Below, piece after piece: positions 9,806 through 19,184 of a DNA stretch of 64,000 bases; positions within the stretch are counted from its first letter, which is position 1; every line of letters starts with the position of its first letter. The stretch covers positions 16,504 to 80,503 of the forward strand of contig JAJDVW010000037.1 of assembly GCA_022825925.1 (NCBI GenBank), written 5' to 3'. The position numbers and the translations under genes are program-made. The DNA comes from Pseudomonadales bacterium (GTDB lineage: Bacteria > Pseudomonadota > Gammaproteobacteria > Pseudomonadales > Azotimanducaceae). Under the pieces are notes generated by a model. The model made no database searches. It saw only the letters and a program-made list of their open reading frames with translations, and was not told the origin of the DNA.

Positions 9806-11260
9806 TCAGGTGTCCTCGTCGTCGGTGGGGTCAGCCCCCTGCGCCCCGTCGCCTCCGTCCTCGTCCCGAGCGGCGCCGGCCGGGTCATCCGCGGTCGGCT
9901 GCCCGGCCATCACGTCGTCGTGCGAACTCGGAACGGCCGCGACGTCCGCCACCGACAGGACGTAGTCGACGACCTGCTCCCGGAGCACGTCGGACTCGAC
10001 GCGTTGCAGCAGGGTGTCCTGTGAATAGTACCAATTGACCACCTGCTCCGGGTTCTCGTAGCTGGACGCCAGTTCCTCGATGCGTCCCCGCACCTTGCCC
10101 GCGTCCACCGTCAGCCCTTCCCGTTCGATGACGGCGCGGGTCAGCAGCATCTCGCGAATGGACTTTTCCGCCTCGCGCCGGGCGATATCCATGGCCGCCG
10201 CGGGCGGCGCGGGGGAGTCGCCGTCCGCACCGAAGAGTTGGGGGAGTTCCGAGCGGATCTGCCCGAGGCGCTCCTCGACCAGGCAATTCGGTATCTCGAA
10301 CGCGTGCAGATCGACCATCTGCTCCATGACCTGGGTCGCGACCCGCGCCCGGATGGTCGCGGCAAGGCGACCGCCCATGTCCTTGCGCACCTCCGCGCGA
10401 AAGGCCTCTTCGCCGCTGTTTTCGCTGTCGTCGCTTTCGCCGTCGTCGCCCTCGCCGTCTTCGGCACGTTCGCCGCCTTCAGCGCTTGCGCCCGCGCCCA
10501 CGTCAAACGAGGCGAAGAACGCCTCGTCCAGGTCGGGTAGCTGCCCTTCGGCGATCTCGCGGACGGTCAGGTCGAACTCGGACTCGCTGCCGCGCAGGGT
10601 CTCGTCGGCCATTGCGTCGGGAAACGTCGAAGTGATGCGCTTCGTCTCGCCGGCGGCCATGCCGAGCGCCGCGTCGGCCACGTTCGGGAAGAAGAACTCG
10701 TCTCCCGCAATGAACGACATGCCCTCGTGGTGGAAGTCTCCGTCGCCGCATTGCGCCAGGTCCGCGGTGATGCGGTCCCCCTCGCGGGCCGGGCGCTCCA
10801 CCCCGCTCCAGGTCGTGCGCCCCTTGCGCAGGCGGTCGACCATCGCGTCGATGTCGGTGTCCGTGACCTCCGCTTCCGGCCGCTTCACCCGCACCCCGGA
10901 AAGGTCGCCGAGTTCGATCTCCGGAAACACCTCGAAAGTGGCCGTGAACTGGAACCCGTCCGCGGCCTCGAGGTCTCCCGGGTCGAACGTCGGCGTACCC
11001 GCGGGCTGCAAATGTTCCTGGAGCAACGCCTCATGGAAGCTCGACTGCATCAGCGCCACGGCAACCTCGGCGCGGATGCTGGCGCCGAAGCGGCGCCGCA
11101 CCTCCTTGACCGGGGTCTTGCCCGGGCGAAATCCGTTCAGACGGACCGTACGCGCGGTCTCGCGCAGTCGCTTTCCGAACTCTTCCTCGAAGGGCTCCGG
11201 GTCCAGCCGGATGTGCATCCGGTGTTCGAGGCCGCCCGTGTTTTCGACAGATACTTGCAT
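9806..11260 (-). CDS. tig: Trigger factor, ribosome-associated chaperone and prolyl isomerase
   Basis: 484 residues, longer than the common ~430-440. It starts [15 protein letters not shown] and carries the ribosome-docking signature [17 protein letters not shown]. The PPIase (FKBP) domain is near [18 protein letters not shown]. The extra length comes from an acidic low-complexity insertion ([29 protein letters not shown]) and an acidic C-terminal tail. ATG at 11260 fits the family N-terminus. The stop is 14 bp before the clpP start, with the clpP Shine-Dalgarno in the gap. Confidence 0.95.
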   Translation of the reverse strand: MQVSVENTGGLEHRMHIRLDPEPFEEEFGKRLRETARTVRLNGFRPGKTPVKEVRRRFGASIRAEVAVALMQSSFHEALLQEHLQPAGTPTFDPGDLEAADGFQFTATFEVFPEIELGDLSGVRVKRPEAEVTDTDIDAMVDRLRKGRTTWSGVERPAREGDRITADLAQCGDGDFHHEGMSFIAGDEFFFPNVADAALGMAAGETKRITSTFPDAMADETLRGSESEFDLTVREIAEGQLPDLDEAFFASFDVGAGASAEGGERAEDGEGDDGESDDSENSGEEAFRAEVRKDMGGRLAATIRARVATQVMEQMVDLHAFEIPNCLVEERLGQIRSELPQLFGADGDSPAPPAAAMDIARREAEKSIREMLLTRAVIEREGLTVDAGKVRGRIEELASSYENPEQVVNWYYSQDTLLQRVESDVLREQVVDYVLSVADVAAVPSSHDDVMAGQPTADDPAGAARDEDGGDGAQGADPTDDEDT

Positions 11261-11330
11261 CGCACTCAAGGGCCGGGCCGTTCCGGCCGACCGGCACACC
11301 GCGCAGGGTCGAAGCGCGGCGCGCCGCAAT

Positions 11331-11407
11331 TGGGGTGGACGATGGGGTTCGAACCCACGACCACTGGATCCACAATCCAGAGCTCTACCGGCTGAGCTAC
11401 GCCCACC
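11331..11407 (-). tRNA. tRNA-His (GTG)
   Basis: The minus strand reads GGTGGGCGTAGCTCAGCCGG with anticodon loop TTGTGGA (GTG), a GTTCGAACC T-loop and an encoded 3' CCA. The extra 5' G (-1) typical of tRNA-His is present. It is the last tRNA before tig. Confidence 0.97.
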
Positions 11408-11460
11408 ATCGCTGCATATTGTAACCGAGCGGGTCCACCGCGGGCTCGCCCGGACAGGGA

Positions 11461-11537
11461 TGGCACGCCCGGCAGGACTCGAACCTGCAACCGCCGGCTT
11501 AGAAGGCCGATGCTCTATCCAGTTGAGCTACGGGCGC
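11461..11537 (-). tRNA. tRNA-Arg (TCT)
   Basis: The minus strand starts GCGCCCGTAGCTCAACTGG. The anticodon loop CTTCTAA gives TCT (reads AGA/AGG). The T-loop is GGTTCGAGTCC and CCA is encoded. The acceptor stem pairs fully with a G-U closing pair. Middle tRNA of the Pro-Arg-His operon. Confidence 0.96.
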
Positions 11538-11582
11538 AGCCCTGGCGCGTCCGCACAGTTCGAAACCACTTTGGTCAGACGC

Positions 11583-11616
11583 GCTATCTCTCTGCTATCT
11601 CACTCTCTGCTATCTC
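11583..11616. repeat. Short repeats in the tRNA-Arg/tRNA-Pro spacer
   Basis: GCTATCTC occurs three times (11583-11590, 11594-11601, 11609-11616) in the ~100-bp spacer between tRNA-Pro and tRNA-Arg. No function is evident. It may mark an old duplication or a processing region. Confidence 0.4.
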
Positions 11617-11635
11617 ACCAATACCAGACGGAAAG

Positions 11636-11712
11636 TGGTCGGGGTAGGGAGATTCGAACTCCCGACTTCCTGCTCCCAAAGCAGGCGCGCTGCCAGACTG
11701 CGCCATACCCCG
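11636..11712 (-). tRNA. tRNA-Pro (TGG)
   Basis: The minus strand starts CGGGGTATGGCGCAGTCTGG, with anticodon loop TTTGGGA (TGG), T-loop AGTTCGAATCT and encoded CCA. It is the first tRNA of the operon, 15 bp downstream of a strong -10 box. Confidence 0.97.
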
Positions 11713-11727
11713 CCGCGCGGCCGCGCG

Positions 11728-11756
11728 ATCATACTGGCGCGCCCGCGGGCGGTCAA
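11728..11756 (-). promoter_or_regulatory. Sigma70 promoter of the tRNA-Pro/Arg/His operon
   Basis: Minus-strand TTGACC (11756-11751), exactly 17 bp of GC-rich spacer, then TATGAT (11733-11728). Both boxes match 5/6 with ideal spacing. Transcription may continue into tig, since no obvious terminator separates them. Confidence 0.75.
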
Positions 11757-11854
11757 ACCGCGGGCGGTGGCTGCGGGCGGTGGCCGGCCCGCCGACCGCG
11801 GTCACGGCGCGCCCGCCTCCGTGTAGACTGCGTTTTTTTGGCCCCACTGGACCG

Positions 11855-12703
11855 ATGAGCGCACGCATCCTCGACGGGAATGCCATCGCGGGGTCCATCC
11901 GCAAGGACATCGCCACGGTCGTCGCGGCCCGTGTCGGGCGCGGCGTGCGGCGGCCCGGAGTGGCGGTCCTGCTCGTCGGCGACGACCCTGCATCGGCGAT
12001 CTACGTGAAGCACAAACGCCGGGACTGCGTCGAGGTCGGCTTCAAGCACGACATTCGTCATCTGCCGGCGGAAGCGCCGGAAGGCGCGCTCGTCGACGCG
12101 ATCGAGGAACTCAACGGCGACGGCACGATCGACGGCATGCTCGTGCAACTCCCCCTCCCGGCGCACCTCGACGCGCCGCGCATCCTCGAGCGCATCGCGC
12201 CGTCGAAAGACGTCGACGGCGTGCACCCGTACAACATCGGCCGGCTGGCCCTGCGACAGCCCACGCTGCGATCCTGCACGCCGAAGGGGATCATGGCGCT
12301 GCTCGAGCGGACGGAGACGCCCCTCCGCGGCCTCGCGGCGACCGTCCTCGGCGCCTCGAACCACGTCGGCAGACCGATGGGGCTCGAACTGCTGCTCGCG
12401 GGGTGCACCGTCACCACCGCGCACAAGTTCACGCGCGACACGCCGGCGCACGTCGCCGCCGCCGACGTCGTCGTCTCCGCGACGGGACAGGCCGGGCTGG
12501 TGCGCGGGGACTGGATCAAGCCCGGGGCCATCGTCGTCGACGTGGGCATCACCCGCGACCGGAACAACCGGCTGCACGGGGACGTCGAGTTCGAGGCGGC
12601 CCGCGAGCGCGCCGCGTGGATCACGCCGGTGCCGGGCGGGGTGGGCCCCATGACGCGGGTCGCCATGCTGCAGAACGTGCTGCAGTCGGCGGAGGGCAGG
12701 TGA
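11855..12703 (+). CDS. folD: Bifunctional methylene-THF dehydrogenase / cyclohydrolase
   Basis: Interconverts 5,10-methylene-THF and 10-formyl-THF in one-carbon metabolism. 282 residues starting [19 protein letters not shown]. The catalytic region [13 protein letters not shown] contains the Tyr/Lys pair, and the C-terminal signature is [17 protein letters not shown]. Upstream in-frame codons lack family support. A TAGACT hexamer at 11824-11829 is a possible -10. It is divergent from the tRNA-tig operon, as in Pseudomonas, and its stop overlaps lpxH (GTGA). Confidence 0.96.
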   Translation: MSARILDGNAIAGSIRKDIATVVAARVGRGVRRPGVAVLLVGDDPASAIYVKHKRRDCVEVGFKHDIRHLPAEAPEGALVDAIEELNGDGTIDGMLVQLPLPAHLDAPRILERIAPSKDVDGVHPYNIGRLALRQPTLRSCTPKGIMALLERTETPLRGLAATVLGASNHVGRPMGLELLLAGCTVTTAHKFTRDTPAHVAAADVVVSATGQAGLVRGDWIKPGAIVVDVGITRDRNNRLHGDVEFEAARERAAWITPVPGGVGPMTRVAMLQNVLQSAEGR

Positions 12704-13440
12704 CGGTCCTTCTCCTCTCGGACCTGCATATCGACGTCGACGCGCCCCGCGTGCTGCATGGGTTCCGTGACTTCCTGGCGCGCGAGGCGCCCGGGGCCGA
12801 CGCGCTCTACATCCTCGGGGACCTGGTGGAGGTCTGGGTGGGGGACGACGACGACGGTCCGACGGCCGCGGCGGTGCGGGAAGTCCTCGCGGCGGCCACC
12901 CGCCATTGCCCGGTGTTCGTGATGCACGGGAACCGCGACTTTCTCCTGGGCGACGCGTTCGCCGCGGACACCGGCGTCACGCTCATTCCCGACCCGCACG
13001 TCATCCAGCCGCGAGCGGACGGACCGCGTCTCCTGCTGGCGCACGGGGACGCGTTCTGCACGCGGGACGCCGCCTACCAGCAGGCACGCGCGGTGCTGCG
13101 CTCGCCGCAGTGGCGGGCGGACGTGCTGGCGCGCACCCTCCCGGAACGCCGCGCCCTCGCGCGGAGCCTGCGCGAGGAGAGCCGACAAGCGAACGCCAAC
13201 AAGGCCGAGAACATCATGGACGTCACCGGGGAGGAAGTCGTCGCCGCCATGTTGCGCCACGACTGCCCCGTGCTGATTCACGGCCACACCCACCGCCCCG
13301 GCGTCCACGATGTCCCGCTCGCACCCGACGGACGGACGGGCCGCCGCTACGTGCTCGGCGACTGGGGACGCTGCGGCTGGACGCTGCGCCTGGGCCGCGA
13401 GATGGCCCTCGAGTGCTTCGCCCTGCCACAAAACCCGTAG
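12700..13440 (+). CDS. lpxH: UDP-2,3-diacylglucosamine diphosphatase LpxH
   Basis: Calcineurin-like metallophosphatase converting UDP-2,3-diacylglucosamine to lipid X in lipid A synthesis. The 246 residues carry the metal-binding motifs [35 protein letters not shown] and [12 protein letters not shown]. The GTG start overlaps the folD TGA. This is good evidence for a lipid A-type outer membrane. Confidence 0.95.
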   Translation: MTVLLLSDLHIDVDAPRVLHGFRDFLAREAPGADALYILGDLVEVWVGDDDDGPTAAAVREVLAAATRHCPVFVMHGNRDFLLGDAFAADTGVTLIPDPHVIQPRADGPRLLLAHGDAFCTRDAAYQQARAVLRSPQWRADVLARTLPERRALARSLREESRQANANKAENIMDVTGEEVVAAMLRHDCPVLIHGHTHRPGVHDVPLAPDGRTGRRYVLGDWGRCGWTLRLGREMALECFALPQNP

Positions 13441-14204
13441 GGGAGGGCTTGTCCGAGGCTTGTCCCGTCCGGATCGGGGTCTGGCACCAATCCGACAGTG
13501 CGTGCATGCGCGCATCCCCGAACGCCCACAAGAGCCACCCCAAAGGGCCAACTTGACCCCGTTTACGCCGGCCGGACAGCCGGCCGGACTCCCCTATGCG
13601 GCCCAGGCCGGCGCGCGCCGAATGTTGCCGCGCCCGTCCCGCGAGCCACCCGACACCTCCGCCGCATCGATCAGCCCGATGCGCCGCCAACCCTGGGACG
13701 GCAGCCAGGTCCCCGCCGGCGCGACTTCGCGCTGCCGACAGCGGACCGCGTACCGCCCCACCGGAGGCGCACGCCCCTTCCACCCGTCAAACCACAGCCC
13801 CGAACCAGCCCCGTCCAGCACCACCGGCGGCACTCGCCGACGCCGCTGCCGAAAATGCTTGCGCGCATTCAGCAGCACGTAACGCTACCGCCCGCGCGAC
13901 GATGCCCTCCGCAGTCGTCCTGCCGAATGAAATGGGCGATTTTCCGTTGTCGGGGATGCCCTTCGCGACGCCTGCCGGGTACCCAGTCCGGCTCGCGGCC
14001 CGGTCACCGCGCCACCAATGAGCGTGGAGCGTTTTCCACGGGCGCGGTCCCCCGAACACAAGCGCGGCGGTGGGCGGGCGGTGGAAAACGCGGCGCCGGA
14101 CACGCCTTGATTGGGGCGATGTTCCGTCGCGGAGCATTCGCCCGGGACACGCGCCAACGCCGGCGACGCGGCGCGGTGGGGGCGCCAAGCGGATCGTGAC
14201 GTCC
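13441..14204. other. Long gap between convergent lpxH and miaE
   Basis: 764 bp without a confident gene. A perfect hairpin, CCGGCCGG-ACAG-CCGGCCGG, lies at about 13571-13590 and could terminate lpxH transcription despite lacking a T run. A GTGCGTGCATGCGCGC inverted motif is near 13498-13513. A small minus-strand ORF (separate entry) is the only protein-like segment. The region looks like decayed sequence. Confidence 0.5.
13594..13878 (-). CDS. Doubtful small hypothetical protein, possibly a gene remnant
   Basis: 94 residues. The middle part (LWFDGWKGRAPPVGRYAVRC and TWLPSQGWRRIGLID) has an ordinary, aromatic-containing amino-acid composition, unlike most spurious frames here, while the ends are Arg-rich. 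I do not recognise the family. No convincing Shine-Dalgarno is seen. It sits alone in a 764-bp gap between convergent genes, so it may be the tail of a deleted gene. Confidence 0.3.
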   Translation of the reverse strand: MLLNARKHFRQRRRRVPPVVLDGAGSGLWFDGWKGRAPPVGRYAVRCRQREVAPAGTWLPSQGWRRIGLIDAAEVSGGSRDGRGNIRRAPAWAA

Positions 14205-14819
14205 CTACCCCGGCGGCGGGCCACTGTGGAAGCGCAGCTCGCGCTCGGGCTCGGTGACCAGCCGCCCCTCCACTGCCAGCATCTCCTGTACGCGTGCCTC
14301 CACCGGCGCGTCGGCGCAGGATCGCGCCAGGGTGAGATAGGTCTCGAAGTGACGCGCCTCCGAGGCCAGCAAGCCGGCGTAGAGCCGGCCGAGGTCGCCG
14401 TCGAGGCGCTCCGCGAGCAGGGCGAAGCGTTCGCAGGAGCGGGCCTCGACGATCGCCCCGGCGATGAGCGTGTCCACCAGCCGGTCCGGCTCGTGGGATG
14501 CGGCGAGGCCGAACAGGGCGCTGGCGTAGCGGGACGGCGACAGCCTTCGCGGCGTGACGTCGCGGCGCCGCATGGCCCGCAGCACTTCCTCGAAGTGGCG
14601 CAGTTCTTCCCGGGCCAGCCTGGCCAGGGGCGCGAGGAGTTCCTCGTGCGCGTCGTAGCGATAGAGCATCCCGATCGCCGTGCCCGCGGCCTTCTTCTCG
14701 CAGTTCGCGTGGTCGATCAGCAGGGTGTCGACGGCAAGGACCGCCGCGTCCGCCCAGGCGTCGGGGGTCGCCTTGCCGAGGAAAGCCCGGACGGCGCCGA
14801 GGTCGGGGGCGCGGCTCAC
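14205..14819 (-). CDS. miaE: tRNA-(ms2io6A)-hydroxylase MiaE
   Basis: Di-iron hydroxylase acting on the hypermodified adenosine at tRNA position 37. 204 residues, the short (Pseudomonas-type) form. Iron-binding carboxylate/His motifs are visible: IDHANCEKKAAGTA, REELRHFEEVL, IVEARSCERFALL and SEARHFETYLTLA. The GTG start at 14819 overlaps the stop of the DUF1289 gene (GTGA). Confidence 0.92.
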   Translation of the reverse strand: MSRAPDLGAVRAFLGKATPDAWADAAVLAVDTLLIDHANCEKKAAGTAIGMLYRYDAHEELLAPLARLAREELRHFEEVLRAMRRRDVTPRRLSPSRYASALFGLAASHEPDRLVDTLIAGAIVEARSCERFALLAERLDGDLGRLYAGLLASEARHFETYLTLARSCADAPVEARVQEMLAVEGRLVTEPERELRFHSGPPPG

Positions 14820-15286
14820 TCTGCCGGGATGCGGAAGTTCCGCTCGTATGCGGCCGTGGACCGCGTCAGGAACTCGCGGGAAATCGTGGCGAAGAGCTGC
14901 GCCGGAGGAACGGCCGCCCCCGCCGCCGACGTCGCGAGTCCGAGCGCCCCGAAGTCCGGCGCGCCGCGGGTCCGGCGGAGGGTCTCGTACGCCAGGGTCA
15001 GCAGGCTCTGTTCCGGCACGGGAACGATGTGCAGCCGGGTGGCCGCCGCCTGCAGCGCGTCCGGGTCGACCACCGACAGGAAGCCCCCGACGCTCGCGTC
15101 GCGCAACTCGGCGAGACGCCGCCAGATCGCCAGGCGCTGGTCCGGCTCGTAGCCGTTCCAGTCCACCACCTCGTGGGCGAAGCGCTTGCAGCCCCGGCAC
15201 ACGAGATCGCCGAAGGTGGTCGAGCACACGCCGATGCAGGGACTGGTGCGTTCCCGCCGCGGCCTGGCTTGTGTTTCCCCCGGCAT
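14816..15286 (-). CDS. DUF1289 domain protein
   Basis: 156 residues. The N-terminal cysteine-rich DUF1289 module is clear: SPCIGVCST, CRGCKRFAHEVVDWNGYEPDQ and RLAIWRRL. The cysteines suggest metal binding, but no activity is established. The C-terminal ~90 residues are unrecognised and longer than the minimal DUF1289 proteins. It lies 4 bp downstream of purF and is coupled to miaE. Confidence 0.85.
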   Translation of the reverse strand: MPGETQARPRRERTSPCIGVCSTTFGDLVCRGCKRFAHEVVDWNGYEPDQRLAIWRRLAELRDASVGGFLSVVDPDALQAAATRLHIVPVPEQSLLTLAYETLRRTRGAPDFGALGLATSAAGAAVPPAQLFATISREFLTRSTAAYERNFRIPAE

Positions 15287-15290
15287 CGAC

Positions 15291-16814
15291 TCAGGCGTGG
15301 CTCGACAGCTCGATCACGGGCTGTTCCTCGAGGGCTGCCTCGCGCAACTGCTTCATGCGGTCGTTGCGGCGGCGCGACAGCCGCGCCAGGTAGGCCTCGT
15401 CGATGTCTCCGGTCACATACTCGCCGTTGAAGACCGAGCAGTCGAAGCCCCGCAGGTCCGGGTTGCCCTCCCGGGCGGCCAAGATCAGGTCGTCGATCGT
15501 CTGGTAGACGAGCCAGTCGGCTCCGATCAGCGTTCCGATCTCCTCCTCGCTGCGGTTGTGCGCCACGAACTCGTTGGCCGCCGGCATGTCGATGCCATAG
15601 ACGTTGGGGTAGCGGACCGGCGGCGCCGCGCAGGCGAAGTACACCTTGCGCGCGCCCGCCTCCCGGGCAAGCTGGATGATCTGCCGCGTCGTCGTGCCGC
15701 GCACGATCGAGTCGTCGACGAGCAGCACGTTCTTGTTGCGAAACTCGAGTTCGACGGCGTTGTGCTTGCTCCGCACGGACTTCCGGCGCTCCGTCTGGCC
15801 CGGCATGATGAACGTGCGTCCGATGTAGGGGTTCTTGACCAGGCCCTCGCGGAACTTGACGTCGAGCTGGTGGGCCAGTGGCAGCGCCGCCGTGCGCGCC
15901 GTGTCGGGCACGGGAATGACGACATCGATATCGTGCTGATTGCCGGGGTAGCGGGCGAGGATGCGCTCGGCGAGGCTCTCCCCCATCCGCAGGCGCGCCT
16001 TGTATACGGAGATCCGGTCGATGATCGAGTCCGGCCGGGCGAGGTAGACGTGCTCGAAGATGCACGGCGAGTAGGCGCGCTCGACTCCGCAGCGCCGCGT
16101 GTGGAGGTTGCCCTCGATGTCGATGTAGACGGCCTCGCCCGGCTGCACGTCGCGCACGACCTCGAAGCCGAGGATGTCGAGGGCGACGCTTTCCGACGCC
16201 ACGATGTACTCGAAGCCGCGCTCGGTCTCGCGGCGCCCGTAGACGAGCGGACGGATCCCGTGGCAGTCGCGGAAGCCGACGATGCCCCCGCCGATGACCA
16301 TGGCGACGGCCGCGTAGGCGCCTCGGCACCGGCGGTGCACGCCCTCGACGGCCTTGAAGACCGCGTCCGGCTCGACGCGCACCGCGCCGGCCTTGTTCAG
16401 TTCGTCGGCAAACACGTTCAGCAGGATCTCGGAATCCGAGTCCGTGTTGACGTGGCGCCGGTCGGCGCGGAACAGGTCCGCCTCGAGTTCCGTGGCGTTG
16501 GTCAGGTTGCCGTTGTGGCCGAGCGCGATGCCGTAGGGCGAGTTCACGTACATCGGCTGCGCCTCGGCGGAACTCGAGGTCCCCGCCGTCGGATAGCGGA
16601 CGTGGCCGATCCCCATCGTACCCACCATCCGCTGCATGTGGCGCTGCTCGAACACGTCGCGCACCAGCCCGTTGCCCTTGCGCAAGTGCGCACGCACGCC
16701 GTCGCAGGTGACGATCCCGGCCGCGTCCTGGCCGCGGTGCTGCAGCGCCGTCAACGCGTCGTAGAGCTGCTGGTTGACGACCGTGTTCCCGAGAATCCCC
16801 ACGACTCCGCACAT
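15291..16814 (-). CDS. purF: Amidophosphoribosyltransferase PurF
   Basis: First committed step of purine synthesis (PRPP + glutamine to phosphoribosylamine). 507 residues. The N-terminal nucleophile cysteine follows Met in [10 protein letters not shown], so ATG 16814 is required and longer frames are wrong. The glutaminase domain includes [12 protein letters not shown]. The PRTase PRPP loop is [13 protein letters not shown]. It follows cvpA by 19 bp, the conserved cvpA-purF order. Confidence 0.97.
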   Translation of the reverse strand: MCGVVGILGNTVVNQQLYDALTALQHRGQDAAGIVTCDGVRAHLRKGNGLVRDVFEQRHMQRMVGTMGIGHVRYPTAGTSSSAEAQPMYVNSPYGIALGHNGNLTNATELEADLFRADRRHVNTDSDSEILLNVFADELNKAGAVRVEPDAVFKAVEGVHRRCRGAYAAVAMVIGGGIVGFRDCHGIRPLVYGRRETERGFEYIVASESVALDILGFEVVRDVQPGEAVYIDIEGNLHTRRCGVERAYSPCIFEHVYLARPDSIIDRISVYKARLRMGESLAERILARYPGNQHDIDVVIPVPDTARTAALPLAHQLDVKFREGLVKNPYIGRTFIMPGQTERRKSVRSKHNAVELEFRNKNVLLVDDSIVRGTTTRQIIQLAREAGARKVYFACAAPPVRYPNVYGIDMPAANEFVAHNRSEEEIGTLIGADWLVYQTIDDLILAAREGNPDLRGFDCSVFNGEYVTGDIDEAYLARLSRRRNDRMKQLREAALEEQPVIELSSHA

Positions 16815-16833
16815 GGCTTCCCGTACCCCCCGT

Positions 16834-17316
16834 TTACCCGGACGGCCCGGCGAAGCGCCGCGTGGCGGCATGCAGGAGGTCCAGTACGTCGCGTTCGAAG
16901 GCAAGCAACTCCGGTACCAGGGCGGACTCGAGCCACAAGGTCGTGGTCTCGGCGAACGGTCGCAGCGCGATCAGCGCGACCAGGACGACGAGGACGCCCC
17001 GCACGGCGCCGAACAGCGAGCCGAGCATCCGGTCCATCCGGCCGATTCCCGTGGAGCGCACCAGCTCCGCCAGCCCGCGCTGCAGGATCGCCCCGGCGAT
17101 CAGGACCGCGACGAAGACGACGGCGAATCCGACCGCGGCGGCGAGGCCGGCGCCGATCCCGAGCAGGCCGGCCACGGGCTCCCCCAGCAGGCGAGCCGCG
17201 ACGAAGGCCGTCACCCAGACGATCACCGACATCACCTCGCGCGCCAGACCGCGAACGAAACCGATGGCCGTGGACAGGCCCACGACCGCCACGATGATCC
17301 CGTCCGCTCCCGACAT
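16834..17316 (-). CDS. cvpA: CvpA family inner-membrane protein
   Basis: 160 residues with about four hydrophobic segments: near residues 5-20, 27-45, 55-80 ([16 protein letters not shown]) and 100-118. It also has the conserved [16 protein letters not shown] motif. CvpA is needed for colicin V production in E. coli, but its molecular role is unsettled. Position before purF supports the call. Confidence 0.92.
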   Translation of the reverse strand: MSGADGIIVAVVGLSTAIGFVRGLAREVMSVIVWVTAFVAARLLGEPVAGLLGIGAGLAAAVGFAVVFVAVLIAGAILQRGLAELVRSTGIGRMDRMLGSLFGAVRGVLVVLVALIALRPFAETTTLWLESALVPELLAFERDVLDLLHAATRRFAGPSG

Positions 17317-17356
17317 CTCAACTCTTCAACTCGTCAACTCGACGGGGGCATGGCGT

Positions 17357-17905
17357 TCAATGGCTGAACCGGACGATGCGGGGTTTGAGGTCACGATAGC
17401 GATCGTCGAGTTCCTGCCGCAACCGCACCGCCGCGTCGCGCTCGATCATCGGCCCGACGGCGACCCGGGTCAGCTTCGTGGCGCTCGCCTTGACGTTCGA
17501 GAGCAGCGCATCGTAACCGTCGTTACGCAGGCGATCCCGCAGCGCCACGGCGTTGTCCCGACTCGAGAAGCTGCCCATCTGCACCGCCCAGGCTTCCGCC
17601 GGCGCCGGCGGGGCCGCGGTCTCCTCGGCCAGCACCGGGTCGCCGATCCGGGTTCCGGTCTCGCGCCGATACCCTTCCGGGTCGATCTCCGCCCGCAGGG
17701 CGTCACGCGCCGCCAGCAGCCCGGCACCGGCCGGGGGCGCCGCCCGATCCTCGAGGGCGGAGACGTCGATGGGTTCGGGCGTGACCGGAGGCAGTTCGAG
17801 CGGCTCTATGCCAGCGCCATCGAAAAGCATCGGAAAGGCGATGACCGCGACCGCTGCGAGAAAAACGGCACCTGTGATCCGGTATCGGGTCTGCTCTGTC
17901 AGCAA
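17357..17905 (-). CDS. SPOR-domain protein, DedD-like
   Basis: 182 residues. One N-terminal membrane helix (ITGAVFLAAVAVIAFPMLF), a proline-rich periplasmic linker, and a C-terminal SPOR domain (AWAVQMGSFSSRDNAVALRD ... KLTRVAVGPM). SPOR domains bind denuded septal glycan, and DedD localises to the division site. No ATG exists. The start is TTG 17905 or CTG 17902, overlapping the folC stop. Order folC-dedD-cvpA-purF is conserved. Confidence 0.87.
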   Translation of the reverse strand: MLTEQTRYRITGAVFLAAVAVIAFPMLFDGAGIEPLELPPVTPEPIDVSALEDRAAPPAGAGLLAARDALRAEIDPEGYRRETGTRIGDPVLAEETAAPPAPAEAWAVQMGSFSSRDNAVALRDRLRNDGYDALLSNVKASATKLTRVAVGPMIERDAAVRLRQELDDRYRDLKPRIVRFSH

Positions 17906-19134
17906 TTCAGTCTGGCGCGAGCGCGGGCGACCAAGTCGAAAGAGCCGCAGACAAGAATAACATCGTTCGGCCCCGTAGTAGAGCGGGCGGCGTCCAGCGC
18001 GGCGTCCGGGTCGGAAATCGCGCGCGGCGTCACCACGCCATCCAGCCGGCGGCGCAGATCGTCGGCGGACAGCCCCCTTGGCAGCCGGTTGTCGGTCACG
18101 ATCCACCGCGCCACCCGCGGCAGCAGCGGTCCCACGACGCCCGGAGCGTCCTTGTCCTCCAGCATCCCGAGGACCGCGCAGGCGACACGGGCCGGCAGGT
18201 GCCCGGCAAGAAACCGTGCGGCGTGGGGGTTGTGGGCCGTGTCCAGCATCCAGCGGCGCCCCTCGGCGCACACGCGCTCGAGACGGCCCGGCAGCACGGC
18301 GCCGCGGCAGGCGGTCGCCACGGCCGCCGCATCGAACTCCGGATCCATCAGCGCCCACGCCTGCAGCGCCGTCGCCGCGTTGCGGGAGGGGACCAGGGGG
18401 CTCGCCTCGACATGCACCGTGCGACCGCCGGCGAGACGCACCGTCCAGCCGCGCGCATCGACCGTGTCGTCGTAGTCGCGGCCATAGGCGAACAGCGGCG
18501 CCCCGAGCGCCCGCGCGCGTGACCGCACGGCCTCCGGCACGTCCGGCTCCCCGTACACGGCCGGCCGGCCCGCGCGCAGCACGCCGGCCTTTTCGGCCGC
18601 GATGGCCTCGCGCGTGTCGCCGAGGTACTCCTGGTGGTCGAGACCGACGCTGACGATGATCGCGACGTCCGCGTCGACCACGTTGGTGGCGTCGAGGCGT
18701 CCCCCCAGTCCGACCTCGAGCACGGCGGTGTCCGTCCGCCGCGTCCGGAACACGTGGAGCGCGGCCAGGATCGCGAATTCGAAGTAGCTGAGCGCCGTTT
18801 CGCCCCGGGCTCGCTCCACGGCCTCGAACGCGGCGACGAGCGTTGCGTCCGTCGCTTCCCGCCCGTCTACCCGGACGCGTTCGTTGAAGCGCGCGAGGTG
18901 TGGCGACAGCGTCGTCCCGACGGAGTCTCCCGAGGCCAGCAGGAGGTGTTCGAGGAACACGCAGGTCGAACCCTTGCCGTTCGTCCCCGCCACGATGACG
19001 TTGCGGGGCGCGGGCGGGGTGACGCCGGCGCGCCGGGCGACGCGCGCCACGCGCTCGAGCCCCTGCAGGACGTCCCGCGGATGTTCCGTGCCGATCCGTT
19101 CGAGCCACTCGGCGAGGGGCGCGGGCTCAGCCAT
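17899..19134 (-). CDS. folC: Bifunctional folylpolyglutamate / dihydrofolate synthase
   Basis: Adds glutamate to dihydropteroate and folates. 411 residues. ATP-binding loop NVIVAGTNGKGSTC, Mur-ligase-like VGLGGRLDATNVVDADVA and the carboxylated-lysine region AAEKAGVLRAGRP are visible. ATG 19134 is preferred to the in-frame GTG two codons upstream. In related genomes accD precedes folC. Here trpA does, across a ~50-bp gap. Confidence 0.95.
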   Translation of the reverse strand: MAEPAPLAEWLERIGTEHPRDVLQGLERVARVARRAGVTPPAPRNVIVAGTNGKGSTCVFLEHLLLASGDSVGTTLSPHLARFNERVRVDGREATDATLVAAFEAVERARGETALSYFEFAILAALHVFRTRRTDTAVLEVGLGGRLDATNVVDADVAIIVSVGLDHQEYLGDTREAIAAEKAGVLRAGRPAVYGEPDVPEAVRSRARALGAPLFAYGRDYDDTVDARGWTVRLAGGRTVHVEASPLVPSRNAATALQAWALMDPEFDAAAVATACRGAVLPGRLERVCAEGRRWMLDTAHNPHAARFLAGHLPARVACAVLGMLEDKDAPGVVGPLLPRVARWIVTDNRLPRGLSADDLRRRLDGVVTPRAISDPDAALDAARSTTGPNDVILVCGSFDLVARARARLNC

Positions 19135-19184
19135 GCGCACGCATGCAGCCCGCGTCCGTCATGCACCGCCCCAACCGCGTGCGC

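Noticed and set aside
9793..9888. Upstream start for clpP (32 extra residues)
   Set aside because: Would overlap tig by ~80 bp. The GTG at 9792 has a GGAGG ribosome site and the conserved N-terminus.
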